Shown: positions 40,622 through 50,690 of the stretch, piece after piece
How the letters are laid out: every line of letters begins with the position of its first letter
Numbering within the stretch: the stretch's first letter is position 1
Made by a program: the position numbers and the translations under genes
Assembly (NCBI RefSeq): GCF_017916325.1
Contig: NC_090150.1
Span: 2,501 to 66,500 of the forward strand
Direction: 5' to 3'
DNA length: 64,000 bases
From: Leishmania martiniquensis
Lineage: Eukaryota; Euglenozoa; Kinetoplastea; Trypanosomatida; Trypanosomatidae
Notes under the pieces: generated by a model
Seen by the model: only the letters and a program-made list of their open reading frames with translations
Databases searched by the model: none
What the model was told of the DNA's origin: nothing

Positions 40622-42970
40622 TCAGTGCTTCTTCATGCGCTTCTTATGCCGGGACTTCTTGTTGCGTTGTCTGCCGTCGCCGTGCTTGTAGGGCGCCGCT
40701 CCCTTCTGCGCGCGTGCCGCAGCACGCCGTTCCTTGGCAGCCTGACGAATCTTTCTCTGCTTCAGCTTCTTCACGACGCCGGCTTGAATCTTCTTCTCGC
40801 TCTTCACGCGCAGCTCGCGCGCACGGGCCTTGATCTTGTCCACTTCGCGTGCCTTCTTGTCCCGCTCGACGCGGCGTAACTTTCGCTGGCGCTGCAGAAT
40901 CTCCGTCTCCTGCCGCTCGAGGTTCGACAGCTCATTCTGGAAGTGGCTGATGGTCACTTCAGCCTCCTTCTCGTACAGACGGCGCGCCTCCTCGTCTCGC
41001 TTCCTCCGCTCCTCGCGGCTTAGGCACCACTCCCGCCGCGCTGGTGTCGTCACTTCTCTGTGGAAGCCGTCGCCGGTGCCGCCGTAGCGCTTCTCGGCTT
41101 GGGCGATCTTCTCCTCCAGCTGCTCGGCAGCCAACTGTGCGCGTACCTGCGGGAAAACGTCATCGATGTCATTCGATGCCTTCACCAGCAGTGCATCCGG
41201 CATATCACGGCGCTTCACAGTTGCCACCTGATGATCGTTAATGGCACCACTGATGGAGAGGATTTTGCGCATGATGTCGGCATCTTCGACCTCGTGGACG
41301 AGCGACACCGCCGTGCCGGTCTGCCCAATGCGCGCGGTGCGCCCCACGCGGTGAATGTAGGCCGTGAGGGTGGGCGGCAAGTCATAGTTGAGCACCGTGG
41401 CTACTCCCTGAATGTCAAGCCCGCGCGATGCCACGTCAGTGGTGATCAGGTACCGCACGTCGCTGCGAGCAAACTTCTCGAAGGCCTGAAAGCGCTCTTC
41501 CTGGCACTGGTTCCCCTGGACCTCAGCCGCCGGCAGGCCTAGTGCATTGAAGACTAGGGCCAGCCGATGTGCGGTGGTACGGTAGCGGCAGAAGATCATG
41601 GTCTTGTCCTTCAGGTAGTTCTGGCATAGGGCTACAAGATAGCGTGTCTTGACCTTGGCAATATGCGACTGCTCATTGTCCCCTGCGGCAGCGCTGTCCT
41701 GCGCATCCTCTGCGTCATCTGCCGATGCCCGCTCAGCCCGCAGCCGCTTCCTCCTCTGCAGTCGCTTCTCACGCGGCGTCGCACCGTCATTCGCTGTCTC
41801 CACGTCAGCACTCGCACCGCCACTTTCTATCGCCACCTCAGCAGCGGACGTCGACGCCGCAGGAGTGGTCCGGATACGCACAAATTGCTGCCGAAGTTTC
41901 GACTGCAAGGCGACGTGGCCAATATCGATGTTGACAGCTCTGTAAAGTTGCTCCTTGGCGAAGTCGTCCACCTCCTTTGTCATGGTGGCAGAGAAGATGA
42001 GCACTTGGCGCGTCTCTTCCGGTACGTGCTGCAGGACGTCCAGTACCTGATCTTGCAGTGTGACGGTAAGCATCTTGTCACACTCGTCTAGAACCACAAC
42101 CTCCACCCCGGTTAGGTCGAGACCGGCGCCGTTCTTGTAGTTGTGGATGTAGTCGACAAGCCGGCCAGGTGTTGCAACCAAGATATCCGGCACGGCATCC
42201 AGCGCTGCCTCCTGCGCAGCAGGTGCGACACCGCCGATGGTCAATGCCACAGTAAGCCCTGAGGTAAACTGGAGGAGCTGTCCTAGCATGTCTTGGCACT
42301 GTACACCAAGTTCCCGCGTTGGCAGCAGTACAACGGCGCGAATGAAGCGGCGCCGACTATTCATCGTCATCGCCTTCTGCGGTTGCCGTGTGAGGAGCAG
42401 GTGCGCCAACGGTAGCAAGAACGCGGCGGTCTTGCCGGATCCGGTGACGGCGCGCGCGCACACGTCGGCCCCTCGCAGCACCGCAGGGATGGCCTCTGCC
42501 TGCACCGGGGTGGGAGCGATGTAGCCAAGGTGTGATACAGCGCGTATGAGAGCCTTGCACAAGCCCAGCTCCAGCCACATAATTTTCTCCTGCGTCTGCT
42601 TGCTGCCCTCGATGACCGCAGCGGCACCAGATGCCCTGGCAGTGCGCCTCTGCACACAATCGTCGCCACTCTCCGGTGGAAGAGCTGAAGAGAGCCCCAA
42701 TGATGGCGATGCGGAAGACGAGGAGACGGCAGCGGCGTTCATGGCGGGTGATGCTCGCGCCACGCCGCGCCTGCCCGTCAGATCGCTAAAGAACAATGAT
42801 GTGCTCTCCATGAGCTCGTCAGAGGCTTGCGCGGCAGAGTCGGCACCCACAGATGCATTGGCATCTCTGTCGCTGCTGTTAACGCCAGGATATCTACCAC
42901 GTGCGCCACGGCAGCGCTGGCTACCGGCACCGCGGCCTCGACTTCCAAAGGACCGCCCGCGGCCCCGCAT
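40622..42970 (-). CDS. DEAD-box-family RNA helicase, Drs1/DDX27-like, with DECD motif
   Basis: A 782-aa protein from the ATG at 42970. The N-terminus is RG-rich (MRGRGRSFGSRGRG). The helicase core has the Q-motif region (APTPVQ, about 152-157), motif I AVTGSGKT (174-181), PTREL (217-221), motif II DECD (295-298), SAT (327-329), ASRGLD and HRVGRTARIG. A long linker separates the RecA lobes. After the core, the segment with KRYGG and TTPARREWCLSREER resembles the Drs1/DDX27 C-terminal region. The last 150 residues are Lys/Arg-rich, with coiled coil and nucleolar targeting. Drs1 acts in 60S ribosomal subunit assembly in the nucleolus. Motif II is DECD rather than DEAD, as in the UAP56 group, but the C-terminus argues against UAP56. 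Confidence 0.95.
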   Translation of the reverse strand: MRGRGRSFGSRGRGAGSQRCRGARGRYPGVNSSDRDANASVGADSAAQASDELMESTSLFFSDLTGRRGVARASPAMNAAAVSSSSASPSLGLSSALPPESGDDCVQRRTARASGAAAVIEGSKQTQEKIMWLELGLCKALIRAVSHLGYIAPTPVQAEAIPAVLRGADVCARAVTGSGKTAAFLLPLAHLLLTRQPQKAMTMNSRRRFIRAVVLLPTRELGVQCQDMLGQLLQFTSGLTVALTIGGVAPAAQEAALDAVPDILVATPGRLVDYIHNYKNGAGLDLTGVEVVVLDECDKMLTVTLQDQVLDVLQHVPEETRQVLIFSATMTKEVDDFAKEQLYRAVNIDIGHVALQSKLRQQFVRIRTTPAASTSAAEVAIESGGASADVETANDGATPREKRLQRRKRLRAERASADDAEDAQDSAAAGDNEQSHIAKVKTRYLVALCQNYLKDKTMIFCRYRTTAHRLALVFNALGLPAAEVQGNQCQEERFQAFEKFARSDVRYLITTDVASRGLDIQGVATVLNYDLPPTLTAYIHRVGRTARIGQTGTAVSLVHEVEDADIMRKILSISGAINDHQVATVKRRDMPDALLVKASNDIDDVFPQVRAQLAAEQLEEKIAQAEKRYGGTGDGFHREVTTPARREWCLSREERRKRDEEARRLYEKEAEVTISHFQNELSNLERQETEILQRQRKLRRVERDKKAREVDKIKARARELRVKSEKKIQAGVVKKLKQRKIRQAAKERRAAARAQKGAAPYKHGDGRQRNKKSRHKKRMKKH

Positions 42971-45900
42971 GTTGAGAGAGGTGCGTGTGTATGCCTGTTG
43001 GCGCCTGAGAGGAGATGAATGCCAATGTCAGACAGAAACACTGTGCCGCAGGTGCAGAGGGGGGGGGGCGGAGATGCCAAATGCTTCGATTAGCGTCAAC
43101 AGTGGCAGACGGAAACAATAGAGGAAGAACGTGATACACAGGAGCGCCAGCGCACTCAGCGCGTTCATGGCAGTACACCCGTTTGGTGAGGTGGAGCAAA
43201 GGAGGGGAGGGACAAAGACGAGGCGGAGATGGAATACAGCGTCATCGCGCCCTTACCTAAGCGAGAGAGAGAGACGTGCACATGTGTGCGCAGAGACTCA
43301 AGCGCCGCTTCCTAGCCCCACCCTTCCTCCCCAAGCTGCAGGTCTGACACCGCGCTGAATGAACTGCAGCACGGTGGTTTGCAGTGAGGGTGAGTGCACC
43401 CGCGTGCGAGCAGCCGCGCTAAGCACATTCAATGAGAAAACGGGGGAGAGGTGCGATCACTGCTTACGGCGGCGCCCTTTGCCACACCACTGCACGCACG
43501 CTCAGAGAGCGAACTGTCTCGCTCAGTTGGGGCGGGTGCGTGCGCGCGTGCTGCCTGGCCGTGAAAGAGTGGGAATGGCTGTTGCGGATGATACCTTTCT
43601 TTTCTTCTGGAGTCGTGAAGCACGCAGCACCACCACGGTACCGTCTCTGCGCACACTTGAGCAATGAGCCAGTGTCTGCGCAGCGAGGCATCTTCTCTAC
43701 GTGAGATGAGGACACATGGCAGCATACAGACAGAACAGAAGACCGCATTTTTTCAGGTTTCTCTGGTGGCCTTCATATTATTATTTTTCCTCGCTGCTGC
43801 TGCTTCTCTCACTGGTAGAAAGCAGTGGGCGGGCCCTGAGTGGTCGAGGGAGGGGGAGCGATCGAGCCGACTGCGTGCACGATGAAGCAAAAGATAGGCT
43901 GATAGGGGTGCGTCTGTTATGAACACGCATGACAAGATGCGACACACACACACCGACCGAGATGTGCCTCACGCAGTTGCCATACCACACCCCTACACCC
44001 ATGCACACAGAGTCTTCAACGCACACGGTGGTAGTCGCACACATACTTACTTCTTTTACTTATTTCGCTTTTTTTTCGTTCACGTTATCGATTTCCCTTT
44101 CGCCTGTGTACGTTCGATTTATTTACTTTTCTTTGCGTTTTGTTTTCATTTGTTTTGTTGTTTTGTGTTGTCCGATTTCGTTTTTCTGCCAACTTTGAAT
44201 TCGTAACGAAGAGGCCCAACTAATGGTGAACGCACTGAAGCAGCACAAAAAAAAAAGAAGAAAAGAAATGAGGTGAAAAAAAAAGAGAGAGGCAGAGGGG
44301 GAGAGAGAGCGAGAGACGGCAAATTAAAAAGCATAAAGCCCATAAGAACCGAAAATGTCCACAAGCGCTTCGTACACCAACACAGGCGCAAACGCGATTG
44401 GCGAGACGCATGCAGAGCGGTGGGTAACGCGGAGTAGAGGAGAGGCGGTGATTCCACTACCCACCCGCTCAGAGGCCCAGCCATCCCCACGAGATGGCGA
44501 AGGCCGAAAGTTGGAGAAGGTAAAAATAGAGATGAGCGCGCGCACACAAACAAAAACCAAAAGCGACATCAACGATAGGCATGTAGACCAATAGAGAAAA
44601 GAAGATGGACTGACCAGTAGGTCTCGCTCAAACAGCGGAGTCGTCGTGATCACCACCGTTGCCGCATTTGTTGGCGAGACGAGGTAGCGAGCAGGAGGCG
44701 GAGGTTGAGGCGGGGGGGCAGAGGAATGCCATCTTCACATGATGGACTTCTCTCTTCGTGCTACCGCACGGAAATGCGCGCTTCCCCTCGCATGCCACCT
44801 CTCTCTTTCTGCGGCATGGACAGCTCGCCCTCATCTCCCCTTCCCCGTGGGCCACGCCACCACTCATGCCCGGAATGTGATGCATACCAACGCCAAGGCT
44901 GAATAAAAACAGCGATGCTCCCTTCCATTCGACCCGCACACACACGCAGAGAAGCGGGAGAGGGCCTGATGTATACACCCAAAAGCACTTGAGTCCAGCA
45001 ACGTGGAGGCGGGGACAAAGGAAAACAGAGAATCGCGTGCGCGAGAGAGAGAAAGGTGAAAGGCACGCTGGAGGCAAGGCCGCGCATAATCGTAGACACG
45101 TACCCCATTCATCCTCTCCGCAGTACACAAGTCTGGCCTTCTTGCTGCCGCCTTCGGCGCCTCCTGCCTCCCACCCACCCCCGCGTACACACGAACATGC
45201 TCGCCCACTGTTTGAGTGAAAGTCATAGAGGACTCCATATCATCTGACAGAAAAACGATCCAGTCTGAGCACAGGTGAGAGAGAGAAAGACGCACGTATT
45301 ATACAGAGGGGGGGAGGGGCTGAGATACAACAAAGAACCGAGCTTGAGCGTCAACGCCCATATCACCAGATTCGCTTACCCCGTCATGCGCAAGTGCGCG
45401 CGCACTTAGACGAAGGAGGGCATAAGAAGCGCGCTTTGGAGCCCAGCCCAAGACGAAGATCAGCAAGCACGTGGAAAGAGAAAGGCCGAATGAGAGAAGA
45501 TTCCTTTACACAAAACAAAGAAGAAACAGGGCGTGCAAGGATCAGCGCAGGGGGGAGACGACAGAGATGGGTAAAGCACGACCATGTGCATGTCAGAAAC
45601 ACACCTGGCCGGTGACACACACACACACGCAGGCGCAGATATGAGAAGATTGTCTAAGGCAGCCAAAGAGAGAAAAAAAAGCAAAGAGAGAGGGACGAGG
45701 AAAATGGCGGATGTGTCGGTGATGGCGCCTGCATTTATGTGTGTCCTCCAGAGCGATCGATACTCGTTCGCACAGTTCGGTACGTGCATTCGTGTATCTA
45801 CAAATCGGCATCGCATCGGTGCTCACCCTCCCTCGCTTTTCCTCTCCTTCTATAGGTGTGGGCGTGCTCCCTTCTACATACACAGACACGCAGACACGCC

Positions 45901-46189
45901 TACTCACTTCGCGTTTGTTCGGCTCGTTGGCTGTTGCTGAAGCATCACGGAGAAAAACATAGACAGGAGGGAAGTGCGGAGGAAAGAGCGGAGAAGTTGC
46001 AGCAGGGGAGAGGGAGGAGTGTATGTATGTCCCTGTTCTCTGCAGGGCCCCTACAAGTAGTCGCCATAAAACAAGGAAGCCATGAGGTAGGGAGCCCCAG
46101 GCGCCCATAAGCATGCGCATGTGTGTGCGTATGCATCTTGTCGAGGAGGAGAAGCGACGGGAGGCGGAGTCACCACTGCACTCAAGAAA

Positions 46190-46211
46190 GGGGAGGGGGA
46201 GGGGGAGGGGG
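46190..46211 (+). repeat. G-quadruplex-type G-run
   Basis: Four runs of four to five G separated by single A bases on the + strand. The minus-strand transcript would be C-rich, so any G-quadruplex would form in the DNA template strand. Confidence 0.85.
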
Positions 46212-46539
46212 TAGAGATGCAGGCAGCATCATCGATGGTAATAGTGAAGCGAGAAAGGGAGGGGAGGGAAGAGAGTAAAAAGAGAAGGCGCCGACAAATC
46301 TGAGAGAGGACATGCAGAAAACAACAAAGAAAAGTAAGCGCATTACAAGAGAGGCGCGAGGGGAAAGGGGATAAAAAGTGCGCAAAGGCGCTGCGCCAGA
46401 CCAGCATACGCGCCATCGGTGGTCTTCGCAGCCGCAGTGCCCCTTCTGGTGCCGCCCCTGCTCGTCTATCGAGTCCCGCTCCCCGTCGAGGGTGCCTTTT
46501 CATTTCTCACGCCCTCAACCTGACGACGGGGGGGCACCT

Positions 46540-47025
46540 CCGTGTGAAATAAGGACGGGAGGTTGCCACCCGCTCCGTGAGGAAACCAGGAAGCGCCTCT
46601 TACCTTCCCCCCAGATGCCGAGGCACATCTCGCCAGGCGCAGGGCCAAGCACCTACAACGCAGCAAAGTCAAAGCGCTTTGGTGGCGCCGGCGTCGTCGG
46701 TCAGGCCCTACACGGCGCTGCATTGGGGAAACAAACAGCGGTGAACACTCCTGCACCGTCCTTGTGGTTGGCAGAGCGTCCAAGTCATTCAAATGGACCT
46801 CGCCCAGCCCTCGTCCTGCCTAGTAGGGAGTGCAGCCTGAGCCACTCCCAATATAGACGCATCACGTGACGACCTGCAAATCAACATTGCGTAACGTTCA
46901 GCTCCGAGGCCTGCGCTCAGGCGGCTAAGCCGGCACACTGCTGTAACGGGTGCCTACGTTTGCGTCGCACCATGCGGCGGGCCTCTGTGTTCGTGGCATC
47001 GTCGGGGGAGGAGGGGAGGGGGTTC
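46540..47025 (+). mobile_element. Decayed SIDER-like retroposon, copy D
   Basis: This aligns patchily with copy C in the same orientation. For example, CGCAGGGCCAAGCACCTAC parallels CGGCAGGGCCACGTGCCTAC. GTCGGTCAGGCCCTACACGG parallels GTCGGCAGGGCGCTGCATGA, and near the end GTAACGGGTGCC parallels CTACCGGGTGCC. The translated frames share the pattern GVVGQALHGAALG versus GTVGRALHDAAFE. It is clearly older than the three identical copies. Ends are approximate. Confidence 0.55.
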
Positions 47026-50000
47026 GACCTGCGTTGCGGCGAAGAGACGTTAAAAAGGAGAAGAAAGCGCCGCTTCGCCTAATGTTTTGCAGTTTTCGAT
47101 TTTTTGTCTGCTTACGGTATACGGGCAGTTCTGCGCGTCACGGAAAGGGGGGGTGAGGAGAGGCCACGAGCCGCGAAACGTGTCATCATCATGCTGTCCC
47201 TCCCTCACTCCACCCCAGCAAGAGCACACCCATACACACGACACACGGGCGGGTAACAGTGAAAAAAAGGTGGTCGGCCAGCATGCAGACATGCACAGCC
47301 TCAGCTTCTACCTTTTTTGTGCTCTTATGGGGTTCTCGTGTGTGTGTGTGTGTGATGTGTGTGTGCCACCAGAAACCCTCTACTCAAGGAAAAAAAGAAC
47401 AGTGAAAAAGTGTGCGCGTGTGCGCACGTGTGTGTGTTTGTGTGTTTGTAAGTTATTTTCTTCGCGATTTTTTTTTGATGCAGTAGAACACGCAGAGCGG
47501 TACGTACGCGGACTTCTGTGTACGCCTGTGACACACAAAAGATGCGGCCTTCACTTTTCTTCCTCTGGCAATGAAGACCGGGTCACTTGCCCGCTGAGAA
47601 GGGGAGGGGGCATGGCGCAGCGCATGGCATCGAAGCACATGCTTCGGCCTCTCTTCTTTCGCCAAGTAGCAAAGCGACCGGTATCATGAGGTGCAGCCTA
47701 CATGCGCACACACACGCAAGAGGATCGCACATGAGGATTGGAGAGAAAAGGGGGGAGAGGATCAGCCACGCGCACACACACAGCACTTCGAAACGAAGGT
47801 AGAGAAGAAAGAGAAGGACGGAAGCGCATTTGGGGGTCATGCACACGCACTAGTTCCCCAGAATGCGCCACCGTACAGTCCTTTCTTTTTCTTCCCTTCG
47901 CTCCTCGCTCGCATTTCTGTTGATGTGCGCTTTTCCTCTTTCCCCTTTCTTTGGTTCCCACATGGCGGCACACTTTCCCTGCACACCCCCGACAGTGAAC
48001 TCTGCACCCGCCAGCCCACACTTCTGCGCTCGTCACCGCCTCCATTCACTGTCTTACATGCGTGCACAGGAAGCAAAGACAGAAGCGGCAGAGAAGGGCA
48101 GAAGGGAAGAAGACCTGGGCGGAGAGAGAAGTGTGACAGACACCACCACACAGGGTGCACCGCTGCACAGTAAAAAAAAAAAACGCCGCCTTCACTCCCC
48201 GCCCCCCTTTCCTGTGCTCACTGCTGCTCCTGTTTGCCTTTGGGTCTCTCAGCCTGCCACGCGTGCGTGTTGGCTGCGCCATCGGCACGCGCTCCCCCGT
48301 CGATCAAGCCCGCAAAAAAACGCTCAAAATGGAAACGCGCGCGTGCACACAGACGCCCAGAGAAGGCGCACACAGAGCGTTGACGATATCGCCAACAGGG
48401 GTTCCATCGATGCGAGGAGGAGGTAACAGTGGGAGAAAGAGGAGGGCAGCACGGAGGTGGCAGCGTTCACGGAGAAGGTGCACAGAGGAAACGGGATAAA
48501 AAGACGTACGTGTTGAAATCACTTGAAGATCGGCGCGTACATAATCACATGTATACGCGCGCCTACATGCGCAGTCGACGCAGACTGTCAGACTTAAACA
48601 GTAACACACCAGGTGGGCAGCCCAAGCGCGCCCTCAGCGATGAGGGGAGCATTGAGATATACCAAAGCGAAAGAGAGGAAACGAAGCAACAGAGCTAGAA
48701 GAGGAAAGAGAGAAAGCGAAGAGGGGGAAGAAGGGGGGTCGAACGAAAAGAACAAAAAAGAACAGAAGAAGAGTGGGAGACGGGAGATGCAGCGTCTTCA
48801 AGCCCACCTCGAGCCCTCGCGCATACATATACGCAGAGACAAGACACGAAGCGAAAGGTTGGGGGGATGAGAAAGTCCCTCCGGACCACCAGCAGGGCGT
48901 CGAGGAAAGGAGGGAATGGGGAGGGGGAGAGGAGACATCGAGCAAACGGTTCGACAGCACACCAATACAGAGAGAGAGGGGGGTCGCATAGGCGCTTATG
49001 CTGCGTATCCGAATCAGTAGCTGAGTTGGGGGGTGGGGAGGGGGTGTGCTCCTTTCTTTCACGCGTCATGCCTTTCGTGTGCTCATCACCCCACACAAAG
49101 GATGCGCTACTCCCTCCACTGCACAAGAAAGAAAAGGCTATAGAAAGCGTGAAAGTCAGTACTGCTTAGAGAAATGGTGCCGCCCACAAGTAACTGCCGG
49201 TGTGTGGCGCATTGTCGAAGAGATCGTCAAGACGGAAACAGCGACGTCGACGGCCTCGGTGCAGTGAGGCGAAAACTGCGACGCGAAGAGGAGAGGAAGC
49301 CGTCGCTTGTATGCGTGCATACATGGCCGCGGAAAGAAGGAGAGGGGAAAGGGGAAAGCCAGCAGCAAAGAGAACCGCAGCATGTCCCTCTCCTTCAGTG
49401 CCTGCGCGCGACTCTGCAGAAATCAGCCTCGCCCGTCCCTTCGTGCGTTTCGAGACTGTATTGTTACCAAAGCGGAAGTTCGAAACCAAAGATGACAGAG
49501 GCGCGCGCTCACACACACACAAGCAGGGCACAATGCGCTGTCGGGAACACACAAATGAAAACTTGCCGCTGCGGCTCTCACCTGGCGACCCTCCCCCCTT
49601 GGCGCTCTCAGCTACATTGTCTGCCCCCTCCCCCCTCTTCCTCTCGCCGGCGCTTTCCCCATTACCTTCGCTCTGTCAAGCGTCATCTAGTGCCGCCTCG
49701 CCCCACAACGCTGCCAGCCAGAGGCTTTTCGCCCTCCCAGCAGAAGCTCAAGAGGTGGACGGCGCGGGAGCGGCAGGGCAGGGGAGAGGAGGGGGCAAGG
49801 AGGGGAAACTGCCGCACGAGGGGAACGCCGCTGGCCAGACGCGTCACACCGTTGGAGAAGAGCCGCCGCGTGTCGCCGGAGCGAAGAGCAGGTACACGAA
49901 AAGAAGAGGGCAGCGCCTTGTCGCCACTGCTCTCTACCGATGCCGCTGCAGTGCCGAAAGGCTCGAAGAGACTCCTCTCCTCACCCTGCACACCCTATAC

Positions 50001-50280
50001 GAGCTCAGAGAAAAGCACCGCGGGCAAAGCAGCCCACGTCCACCCACACGCGCACGCACACAGGCACGTATACGCGCAAAACGGCACACAAGAACGCTGC
50101 CAAGCCGCACAAGCAAATACGAAACGAATAGCCCGCAGACCCGCACGTTCCCACGTATGCTCCGCATGTCCCCGTCGCTCCGTTGGCATGGCCAAGAGAA
50201 AGAGCGCGCGCGCGTGTGTGTGTGTGCCTGTCTCTGCGTGGATGCATTTTATACCAATGCAGAGCTGCTCAGCATTTTCG

Positions 50281-50589
50281 TCAGCTCCCTTTCCTTTTTT
50301 GTTTTTTCCGTTTACAAAAATGGTAAAGGGCTGATGCACGCCAGCCGCGCTCCGTTCTCGTGTTATCTTCTTCATCTTCATCTTCATTACCCTTCCCCCC
50401 TACTCGCGCGTGCCTCCGGCCATCACATCTCACATGGCCGAAGCTTCTCCCTTCTCTTTTCGCTTTACTTGATCGAATCGACTCCACATGCAGCAGCGAA
50501 GAAGACGCGCGTAAGTCAACACTGGCTTGAACGTGTGTCTTCAGGTGTCCTTGTCGATTCGTCCTGGTCATCTGCTGTTGCTGCTGCAT
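50281..50589 (-). CDS. Candidate small protein, 102 aa (speculative)
   Basis: An ATG at 50589 opens a 102-codon frame (MQQQQQMTRTNRQGH...), basic, with a short acidic run (EDEDEEDN) and a Lys/Arg-rich end (KRKKQKRKG). It starts about 50 nt downstream, on the sense strand, of a roughly 470-nt pyrimidine tract (50640-51105 as purines on +), the layout expected of a trans-splicing acceptor. An overlapping 27-codon ORF starts 9 nt upstream at 50598. No domain is recognised. It may be a chance frame in UTR sequence. Confidence 0.2.
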   Translation of the reverse strand: MQQQQQMTRTNRQGHLKTHVQASVDLRASSSLLHVESIRSSKAKREGRSFGHVRCDGRRHARVGGKGNEDEDEEDNTRTERGWRASALYHFCKRKKQKRKGS

Positions 50590-50671
50590 CCATGATCATC
50601 GGGTAGCGTATAATGCGGCAGAAGTGCGGCCACAACAGATGGCGAGGAGGAGAGCGGAAGAGGCAAAGAGA

Positions 50672-50690
50672 GGGGAGGGGAGGGGAGGGG
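50672..50690 (+). repeat. G-quadruplex-type G-run (G4A)3G4
   Basis: Exact pattern GGGGAGGGGAGGGGAGGGG on the + strand, at the edge of the long purine tract in the gene-free region. Confidence 0.9.

Noticed and set aside
49200..50606. 468-codon plus-strand ORF, the longest frame in the gene-free region
   Set aside because: Arg/Ser/Ala/Pro low complexity, wrong strand for the unit, no domain; looks like a chance open frame in GC-rich DNA. A 386-codon frame overlaps it with the same traits.
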